This document shows positions 1-4,671 of a stretch of DNA of 5,921 nucleotides, piece by piece. Source of the DNA: Vulcanimicrobiota bacterium (GTDB lineage Bacteria > Vulcanimicrobiota > Vulcanimicrobiia > Vulcanimicrobiales > Vulcanimicrobiaceae). A program made the position numbers and the translations under genes. Within the stretch, counting starts at the first letter, position 1. Every line of letters begins with the position of its first letter. The stretch spans positions 1 through 5,921 of the forward strand of contig JAFAOZ010000165.1 of the NCBI GenBank assembly GCA_019247395.1, given 5' to 3'. The notes beneath the pieces are model-generated. The model did no database searches. It saw only the letters and a list, made by a program, of their open reading frames with translations, and had not been told where the DNA came from.

Positions 1-1290
1 CGAACCGACACTTCGGAACGAACCGAAGAGCGCGTACTGCTGATTAACGAAGCCGCCACCCGCATCGAGCCAGTTACCCTGGCTCGGATCGAGCACGTTC
101 GTTCCGCGATCCGTGGCATAGTTCGCGTACGCCGAGAGATATTTGCCGTTGAACCAACTAACGCCGAGCTCGTCCGCGACGTCCCTCACGCCCGGGATGT
201 TGGCCAAGACGTGCTGGAAGGCCGCATTCCAATGGTTGTCGTCCGAGGTGTAGTTGAGAGCGGCCGCGGCGTCGCTGCGACCGTCGCCGATGGCGTCGAA
301 TGCCGCGAGGCCGAAGGCGCCCTCTTTTCCCTCGAACGCGTAGCCTTGTGCCGGCGTTGGAATCGAAGGTGTATAGAGCGTCGTCCGAAAGCCGCTGCAG
401 ACGTCGCAGTTGAAGTTGTTGTAGTACGGCGCCGCCTGCGTAAAGAACGGACGAACTTCGGAGTACACGCGTTGGTAGACCGTCGGGGAAATCGACTGCT
501 GATCGATCTCGACATTTGAATAATCGGGATGAAGCGTCCCGAAAATGGCGGCCGTTTGCGCGACTGGGATCGAGAAATCGGCGCCCACGCGCGACGTGCT
601 TCCGCCGATCGGTGCGCTCGCTAGTTCGCCGAGCGCATACATCCCTACGCGCGGTCTAGGAACCGGCGGCCTGGCCAGCGTCGGAATGCTCAGAAGTCCG
701 GCGCGCGCCGGATCGTCGGGATTGTTCTGCGCCTCATCGTACGACCACACGTTCATTTCGCCCGACGAGCGGACGTATCGGACGAGCTGGGCGTGCCACG
801 TTCCCGGATGTGCGCCATGAATGACCGCGACCGGTATCGCCATCGTGACGACATATCCGCCGGAGGTCGCTTCGCCGTGCGATTCCCAGGCGGGCGCAAA
901 CGCGGTGTTCTCGCTCGACGCCTCATTGTGGGCGCCGTTGGGATTCGATTCGAACTGATATTGAAAGCCCGCCGGTCCCGTCGGCCAGAGATCGACCCAA
1001 ACGGCGTCGTCGGTCCATGCGATGCCGCCGTTGATGTTGCTGCCGCCGGCGACGGTGTCGTCGCTATGCTGCGCCGCCATCAACGGCTCACTCTGCTTCG
1101 CGTCGAATCGTACGTACAAGAACTTTCCATCGGTCGAGATATGCACGGTCGTTTCGTCTTTCGCGAGCCGCGCATGACCGACGTCCCATCGCAGTTGAGC
1201 CGATGCGCTGACGTTCCAGGCCGTAACCGGCGCGCTGGGCTGCAGCGGCGGCGCCGTCGCATGCGGCACGGTGATTGCGGCGGCAATCAC
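1..1290 (-). CDS. DUF5916-type outer-membrane protein with N-terminal CBM9-like domain (partial, C-terminus off the left edge)
   Basis: The frame is open for 430 codons from a GTG at 1290 to the left edge with no stop, so the C-terminus is missing. Residues about 25-190 resemble a family 9 carbohydrate-binding-like domain: DDAVWVDLWP, then GFQYQFESNPNG, then GGYVVTMAIPV. Residues 252-283 (TLHPDYSNVEID, then SEVRPFF) match the hallmark of DUF5916 barrels (NPDF-S-x-VE-x-D, PE-x-RPFF). Such proteins usually run 700-900 residues and are predicted outer-membrane beta-barrels; substrate is unknown. The GTG overlaps the TGA of the pentapeptide gene by 4 nt (GTGA) and has GGAG at 1301-1304, 10 nt upstream, which suggests translational coupling. 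The N-terminus (MIAAAITVPHATA) is hydrophobic but lacks a basic n-region, so it is a poor signal peptide. No ATG lies upstream in frame before a TAA at 1378-1380. The gene is convincing; its exact start is not. Confidence 0.85.
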   Translation of the reverse strand, partial: MIAAAITVPHATAPPLQPSAPVTAWNVSASAQLRWDVGHARLAKDETTVHISTDGKFLYVRFDAKQSEPLMAAQHSDDTVAGGSNINGGIAWTDDAVWVDLWPTGPAGFQYQFESNPNGAHNEASSENTAFAPAWESHGEATSGGYVVTMAIPVAVIHGAHPGTWHAQLVRYVRSSGEMNVWSYDEAQNNPDDPARAGLLSIPTLARPPVPRPRVGMYALGELASAPIGGSTSRVGADFSIPVAQTAAIFGTLHPDYSNVEIDQQSISPTVYQRVYSEVRPFFTQAAPYYNNFNCDVCSGFRTTLYTPSIPTPAQGYAFEGKEGAFGLAAFDAIGDGRSDAAAALNYTSDDNHWNAAFQHVLANIPGVRDVADELGVSWFNGKYLSAYANYATDRGTNVLDPSQGNWLDAGGGFVNQQYALFGSFRSVGS

Positions 1291-1880
1291 GACAGAATCG
1301 CTCCATCCAGGTTCGAGCGCGTCCCCCGTCGCAGCGTTGCGGCATCGACCGGCTCGCAGCTCCGCGGCCGGTCGGAATTATTGCAAATCAAGACGCCGCG
1401 CAGATCGGTGCCGCGCACGTCGGCGCCCCGCAGGTCGGCACATCCGGCCTTTCCGTTGTCATTGCGCGAGCAGAGCCGCGCCCCGCGCAAATCCGCACCG
1501 CGCAGATCCGCTCCGGAAAAATCGGCGCCTTCCAAGCCGTCGTGCGAGAAATCGAGGCCCGCAAGATCGTCGCCGTGGAAATCCGACCCGATGAAGTTTG
1601 TTCCGCGTAGGCGCGCGCCGCTCAATCGTGCGCCGCCCAGATCCACCCCGGTCAAGTTTGCGCCGCTCAAATCCGCGCCGCGAAGGTCCGCTTCTTCAAA
1701 GTCGACTCCGGTGAGGTTTGCATTGCGCAGATTGGCGTCGCGCAAATTTACACGAGCGAAATCGACGCCGACATACCGAGCGTTCGAAAGATCGGCTCCG
1801 TGGAGATCTCTTCCGGCGAAGCTGCAGCCCGTGCAGTTTGCCGGAAGGCCGAGCACGGCGGCCAGGAGCATCGAAATCAT
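1287..1880 (-). CDS. Exported pentapeptide-repeat protein
   Basis: This 197-residue protein starts with a short hydrophobic leader (MISMLLAAVLGLPA), consistent with export. From residue about 19 to 138 it is nearly all A(D/N)Lxx-type pentapeptides (for example ADLRG, ANLTG, ADLSG), with a few more at 148-163. Such repeats fold as a right-handed quadrilateral beta-helix; many act as binding or protein-interaction surfaces, and no enzymatic motif is seen. Cys16 and Cys19 form a C-x-x-C cap, followed by FAGRDLHG. Two Cys-flanked inserts (C137-C147 and C166-C175) interrupt the C-terminal coils and may form disulfide loops outside the cytoplasm. The ATG has an excellent Shine-Dalgarno, GGAGG at 1886-1890 with a 5-nt spacer. 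It lies 112 nt after the protease gene and overlaps the DUF5916 gene by 4 nt. The same CxxC cap occurs in the pentapeptide domain of the upstream protease. Ligand and function are unknown; a Qnr-like gyrase protector is unlikely given the leader and cysteines. Confidence 0.9.
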   Translation of the reverse strand: MISMLLAAVLGLPANCTGCSFAGRDLHGADLSNARYVGVDFARVNLRDANLRNANLTGVDFEEADLRGADLSGANLTGVDLGGARLSGARLRGTNFIGSDFHGDDLAGLDFSHDGLEGADFSGADLRGADLRGARLCSRNDNGKAGCADLRGADVRGTDLRGVLICNNSDRPRSCEPVDAATLRRGTRSNLDGAILS

Positions 1881-1885
1881 TGTTT

Positions 1886-1890
1886 CCTCC
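1886..1890 (-). promoter_or_regulatory. Ribosome binding site of the pentapeptide-repeat gene
   Basis: On the minus strand GGAGG is followed by AAACA and the ATG at 1880, giving a 5-nt spacer. This favours Met1 over the in-frame Met4. The strong independent site fits the 112-nt gap after the protease gene, where coupling by overlap is not possible. Confidence 0.75.
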
Positions 1891-1968
1891 AGTCTTCACA
1901 GCATCGAGAAGGACGCAGGGAACCAAGCCTCATGCGCGAGGCCGCTTTTTGGGAATGGGGATTATTGC

Positions 1969-1999
1969 GCGCGCTAGCGCGCTGCCGTCACGTTACGGC
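1969..1999 (-). repeat. Two adjacent inverted repeats at the protease gene stop codon
   Basis: GCGCGCTAGCGCGC (1969-1982) is a perfect 14-bp palindrome. Immediately beside it, GCCGT (1984-1988) and ACGGC (1995-1999) form a 5-bp stem with a 6-nt loop that spans the TAA stop at 1993-1995. In the mRNA these would fold directly after the protease coding region. No U-rich tract follows on the minus strand, so a classical intrinsic terminator is not supported. An RNA-processing or stability hairpin, or partial attenuation between the protease and pentapeptide genes, is possible. Confidence 0.45.
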
Positions 2000-3972
2000 G
2001 GAGAATTCTCCTCTGAAAAATTCGAACCGGTAATCTTCGTCTTCGATAGATTGACGTGACTGAGATCGACGCCGGTGAGCTCGCAGCTCGTCAGCGTCGC
2101 TCCGCTGAGGTTCGCACCGTTAAGCGTCGCTTTGGTGAAATCCGCGCCGTCGATCCGTGCACCGCTGAAGTTCACGTTCGTGAGGTTCAAGTTGGTGAAG
2201 TCGCAGTGCGCGATGTGTGCGCCGCTAAAATCCGCGCCGCTTAAGTTTGCATTTGCGAAATCGCAGCCGGAGAGGCGTGCGTTCCGGAACGAGGCGCCTT
2301 CGAGATTGGCACTAGAAAAATCGGTACCTTCGAACGAACTGCCGGAGAAATTGACGCGCTCGAGATTCGCTTTCGAAAAGTCTGCGCCGCTGTAGTTTCC
2401 TCCATGGAGGTCGCGCCCGGCCCAGTTCACCCCGCTAAAGTCGCAGTGCGTGCACGACTTCGCCTGTGCGACCGCGGTGCCGTAGCCCGTCGCAACGGCA
2501 ACACTTCGGCTCACCGAGGAGCTGACGCTGCGGTTGATATTCTCCACGAGCCCTTTCGTGTCGACCGTGGGGATGTTGAGCTTCATACCGGGGACGTCGA
2601 CGTGCATTCCGGGTACGTTGACGTGCACGGCCGGAACCTCGACGTGCGTCGCCGGTGCGTTGACGTGAACCGCAGGTACCTCGACGCGCGTCGCGGGCAC
2701 CTCGACGTGCGTCGCCGGCGCGTTGGCATGGGTCGCGGGCACGTTCACATGGACGGCCGGAACTTCGACGTCCTTTTTCTCGATTTCGACGACCGTCTTC
2801 GGCACCGTCACCGCCGTTTTGGGAACGTTGACGTGCACCGGCGGAACGTAGACGTGAATCGGAGGGATCGTAATCGTCGTGACGCACGAGGCGGCAACCG
2901 ACGGCGCGACGAGCGCAATGACCATCGCGATTGCAACGACCATCGCAACCGCCGCACCGGCGGGCGCTGGCGCGAGATTCGTCGCGATGTTACGTCCCGC
3001 GCCGAGCAGCCGCTCGATGCGCAGCGAGATGTGCTTGCGGGTCGCAAAGACGCCGGGCGCCGGAATCGGATTGCGCGGCCACGCGGCGGATTCGGCCATC
3101 TTCGTGAGACACAGCGCATAGGGCCGAACCGTCCCGACGAACGAGAGCACCCAATCGTCGCACGCAACTTCGCGCTCGAGGTCCAGCTGCTGACCAATGA
3201 AAAGCGCGGCGGGATTCCAGCCGAGCAGCGCGTTGATGATGCGTTGGAGTCCGTTCGTCCAGTCGTCCGCCCGGCGCAAGTGCGCGAGTTCGTGCAAACA
3301 AATCTGATCGACTTCCGGCTCGCTGAGCCGATCGAGCAACGACCGCGGTATCAGGATCATCGCATCGAAGAGCCCGACGGCGACCGGGACGTCGGTTTCA
3401 TCGCTGACGCACAGCCGCACGTCGCGCGTGCCCTTGTTCGCGCGCAGCCATTGCGGCATTGCATCACGATATTCCACCGGAAGAGGCAACGCGTCGCGTT
3501 TGAGCTGCTCCAGACGGAAAAGCCCAATGGCAAGCCGCGTCAGTGCGTAGAGCGCAAGAATGAGCCAGAGCCCGAAAATTCCGATTGCGACCGGAGCGGG
3601 CAGCGTCACCCGCAGCCGCTCGGGCATCTTAGAGACGGCTGCGGGCGACGCCGCCGGCGTGGCACTCCGGGTGTGCGCCGGCACGGCCGGCACCGGAGCG
3701 CTCAACCTCATGGCGGCGACCGATGTGCTCTGCGTTTTCGTCGCGGGCTGCGCTGCCGTAAAGAAGGCGAGTGTGGTAGCGACCGGCACGATAATGGCGG
3801 CCGCCAGCGTGGCACTCCAAACGACGTAGCGCGTCGCGGCGTTGATCTTCGGCCAGGCGCGCAACAGCAGCCAAACGCAGACGACGAGCAGCGCGTCTTG
3901 CCAAAGCGCATTGACGACCGTTGCCGACAGCGCGCTTGCGAAAGTTACAAATCCTTGCTCTAAGGCGGTCAT
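1993..3972 (-). CDS. M56 (BlaR1-like) membrane metalloprotease fused to heptad stalk and pentapeptide-repeat domain
   Basis: This is a 659-residue membrane protein. Hydrophobic segments lie near residues 18-38, 48-73, 125-152 and 337-360. The zinc protease signature HELAH is at 227-231, with a downstream glutamate in EREVACDD (E268 the likely third ligand), as in the BlaR1/MecR1 family. After the last membrane segment, residues 370-467 are 14 tandem heptads such as PAVHVNV and PATHVEV. Residues about 507-653 are pentapeptide repeats opening with C507-T-H-C510 and GRDLHG. In BlaR1 that outer region is a penicillin-binding sensor, and none is present here. By family logic, ligand sensing outside should activate the protease, which then inactivates the BlaI-type repressor. 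The ATG overlaps the repressor TGA (ATGA) and has GAGG at 3980-3983 with a 7-nt spacer. The protease assignment is firm; the sensor role and ligand are inferred. Confidence 0.93.
   Translation of the reverse strand: MTALEQGFVTFASALSATVVNALWQDALLVVCVWLLLRAWPKINAATRYVVWSATLAAAIIVPVATTLAFFTAAQPATKTQSTSVAAMRLSAPVPAVPAHTRSATPAASPAAVSKMPERLRVTLPAPVAIGIFGLWLILALYALTRLAIGLFRLEQLKRDALPLPVEYRDAMPQWLRANKGTRDVRLCVSDETDVPVAVGLFDAMILIPRSLLDRLSEPEVDQICLHELAHLRRADDWTNGLQRIINALLGWNPAALFIGQQLDLEREVACDDWVLSFVGTVRPYALCLTKMAESAAWPRNPIPAPGVFATRKHISLRIERLLGAGRNIATNLAPAPAGAAVAMVVAIAMVIALVAPSVAASCVTTITIPPIHVYVPPVHVNVPKTAVTVPKTVVEIEKKDVEVPAVHVNVPATHANAPATHVEVPATRVEVPAVHVNAPATHVEVPAVHVNVPGMHVDVPGMKLNIPTVDTKGLVENINRSVSSSVSRSVAVATGYGTAVAQAKSCTHCDFSGVNWAGRDLHGGNYSGADFSKANLERVNFSGSSFEGTDFSSANLEGASFRNARLSGCDFANANLSGADFSGAHIAHCDFTNLNLTNVNFSGARIDGADFTKATLNGANLSGATLTSCELTGVDLSHVNLSKTKITGSNFSEENSPP
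2572..2865 (-). repeat. 21-bp tandem repeat encoding 14 VP-x-x-H-V heptads
   Basis: The DNA here is a degenerate 21-bp tandem array, seen on the plus strand as variants of CTCGACGTGCGTCGCCGG. It encodes residues 370-467 of the protease protein in 14 in-frame heptads (PPIHVYV, PAVHVNV, PATHVEV, PGMHVDV and similar). Alternating Val and polar residues suggest extended beta structure. Histidine occupies the same heptad position in nine of the fourteen units. It sits between the last membrane segment and the pentapeptide domain, so it may be a rigid stalk; the regularly spaced histidines could bind metal. Confidence 0.9.
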
Positions 3973-4352
3973 GGCTTTTCCTCGTACTGCTCGATCAGTG
4001 CTCGCAGCCGCCCCAGCTCATCGTCGGACGGCCGTTCCGTCTCGATCAAGCGTAGCGCAAGCGTGCCGGCGCTGTTGTCAAAGAATCTTGAAAGAAGGTG
4101 TCCGACGGCGTGACCTGCCGCTTCTTCGCGGGCGATGAGCGGGCGGTAGATGTAGGCGCGTCCCGCTTCTTCGTGCGCCACGTACCCTTTTCGCTCGAGG
4201 ATGCGCATGGTCGTCAGAACGGTGTTGTAGGCGATGGGCGGAGGCGGCAGAGCAGCCGTCACGTCGGCGACCGTTGCCTCGCCCCTCAGCCACAACACGT
4301 CCATCAGGCGCAGCTCGGCTTCGGTGAGCGTGTTGGAGCGGCGTCGCGCCAT
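3969..4352 (-). CDS. blaI-like: BlaI/MecI/CopY-family winged-helix repressor
   Basis: This 127-residue protein matches the usual length and layout of BlaI-family repressors. The N-terminal winged helix covers residues about 9-72, starting LTEAELRLMDVLW and including the recognition helix region AYNTVLTTMRILERKGYV (41-58) and the wing GRAYIYRPLI. The rest, about 74-127 (AAGHAVGHLLSRFFDNSAG onward), is the dimerisation domain that in BlaI/MecI is inactivated by proteolysis. The stop overlaps the protease start by 4 nt, the classic blaI-blaR1 pairing, and the gene begins 2 nt after a 41-codon ORF. A GGAG motif inside that ORF's end, 8 nt before the ATG, serves as ribosome binding site. It probably binds the inverted repeats around the promoter near 4500-4558, giving autoregulation of the whole unit. 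No beta-lactamase gene is visible, so a resistance role is not implied. Confidence 0.95.
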   Translation of the reverse strand: MARRRSNTLTEAELRLMDVLWLRGEATVADVTAALPPPPIAYNTVLTTMRILERKGYVAHEEAGRAYIYRPLIAREEAAGHAVGHLLSRFFDNSAGTLALRLIETERPSDDELGRLRALIEQYEEKP

Positions 4353-4354
4353 CG

Positions 4355-4480
4355 TTAGCGCTCCAGCCCCGGGCCCCAGCCGTGAAAGACGCGGCCGGGA
4401 GCGAAGTGGTCGGGAAGGCGGACCCGCGTGCGGGCGGTCACCGGAACTTCGGAGTCTAGGACGTCGGGCTTGCGTGTCAT
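4355..4480 (-). CDS. Small 41-residue protein or leader peptide, first gene of the operon
   Basis: A 41-codon ORF begins MTRKPDVLDSEV and ends HGWGPGLER. It is preceded by a full AGGAGG Shine-Dalgarno with a 6-nt spacer, and its TAA is 2 nt before the repressor ATG. It starts about 30 nt after the predicted transcription start, so ribosomes would meet it first. The product is soluble and rich in Arg and Pro, has no membrane segment or cysteine, and I do not recognise a family. It could be a real microprotein of the system or a leader whose translation delivers ribosomes to the repressor gene. Ribosome-site quality and spacing argue that it is translated; its function is unknown. Confidence 0.65.
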   Translation of the reverse strand: MTRKPDVLDSEVPVTARTRVRLPDHFAPGRVFHGWGPGLER

Positions 4481-4486
4481 GGTGGG

Positions 4487-4492
4487 CCTCCT
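4487..4492 (-). promoter_or_regulatory. Shine-Dalgarno of the 41-codon ORF
   Basis: AGGAGG on the minus strand, six bases before the ATG at 4480, is the strongest ribosome binding site in the window. It is the main evidence that the small ORF is translated. Confidence 0.75.
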
Positions 4493-4499
4493 ACGGTCT

Positions 4500-4513
4500 A
4501 CTAAAGATTTAGT
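4500..4513. promoter_or_regulatory. Putative operator O1 for the BlaI-family repressor
   Basis: ACTAAA-GA-TTTAGT is a perfect inverted repeat with 6-bp arms. It begins 3 bp downstream of the -10 box, covering the expected transcription start near 4510. Its form resembles BlaI/CopY operators (TACA-N2-TGTA cores). Binding here would block transcription initiation. Assignment to the adjacent repressor is inferred. Confidence 0.75.
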
Positions 4514-4516
4514 TGC

Positions 4517-4545
4517 ATCATACCGGCTCCAATCCGAGTTGTCAA
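4517..4545 (-). promoter_or_regulatory. Sigma-70 promoter of the small ORF-repressor-protease operon
   Basis: On the minus strand the -35 box TTGACA (4540-4545) is a perfect match. After exactly 17 bp comes the -10 box TATGAT (4517-4522), one mismatch from consensus. The expected start lies near 4510, giving a 5' leader of about 30 nt. Such a strong promoter flanked by operators fits a normally repressed, inducible unit. Confidence 0.85.
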
Positions 4546-4558
4546 CTAATTATTTAGG
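4545..4558. promoter_or_regulatory. Putative operator O2 for the BlaI-family repressor
   Basis: ACTAATTATTTAGG matches 11 of 14 positions of the perfect site at 4500-4513 and keeps CTAA/TTAG inverted arms. It touches the -35 box. The two site centres are 45 bp apart, so two repressor dimers would bracket the promoter. This second site may also affect rightward transcription toward the lipoprotein gene. Confidence 0.6.
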
Positions 4559-4591
4559 ATTAAAGTCGGGCAAGGGACGGCCGCGCCGCCG

Positions 4592-4619
4592 CCCGCATCT
4601 GCGGGAATGCGGAATCCGC
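4592..4619. repeat. Two adjacent short palindromes upstream of the lipoprotein gene
   Basis: CCCGCA-TC-TGCGGG (4592-4605) is followed 3 bp later by GCGGA-A-TCCGC (4609-4619). They lie between the divergent promoter region and the lipoprotein start. They could be binding sites or a 5'-leader structure. No U tract follows, so they are not terminator-like. Chance occurrence in GC-rich DNA is possible. Confidence 0.35.
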
Positions 4620-4660
4620 CTGCCAATAAGGGAGGCTGATTCATCGTTTGTATTTCGATC

Positions 4661-4665
4661 AGGAG
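4661..4665 (+). promoter_or_regulatory. Shine-Dalgarno that decides the lipoprotein start
   Basis: AGGAG lies 6 nt before TTG 4672 and 9 nt before TTG 4675. The alternative upstream TTG at 4648 has only GGGAGG at a 12-nt distance, and using it would put acidic and basic residues (DQEKH) before the hydrophobic leader. The downstream start gives a standard lipoprotein signal. Confidence 0.6.
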
Positions 4666-4671
4666 AAGCAT

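Noticed and set aside
1927..1950. Plus-strand hairpin GCCTC-ATGCGC-GAGGC followed by CGCTTTTT, resembling an intrinsic terminator.
   Set aside because: The stem is only 5 bp, the T run is separated by 3 bp, and no plus-strand gene precedes it. A chance match is likely.
793..1977. Long plus-strand open frame (394 codons) rich in Arg, Ser, Ala and Pro with a repetitive SAPRR/KSAP pattern.
   Set aside because: It is the antisense reading of the pentapeptide gene and the DUF5916 start. The repeats mirror the pentapeptide codons, and no ribosome site or family match is seen.
1961..1991. Possible internal promoter before the pentapeptide gene (AATAAT at 1961-1966 with GTGACG at 1986-1991).
   Set aside because: The spacing is 19 bp and the -35 match is poor. 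It also overlaps the hairpins, so the evidence is too weak to annotate.
2404..3963. Plus-strand open frame of 519 codons rich in Arg, Asp, Asn and His.
   Set aside because: It lies entirely antisense to the M56 fusion gene, which has clear catalytic motifs and start signals. Its composition is typical of GC-rich shadow frames, and its repeats mirror the 21-bp array.
3969..4352. Interpreting the BlaI/M56 pair as a beta-lactam resistance locus.
   Set aside because: The protease lacks a penicillin-binding sensor domain and no beta-lactamase or PBP2a-like gene is present in the window.
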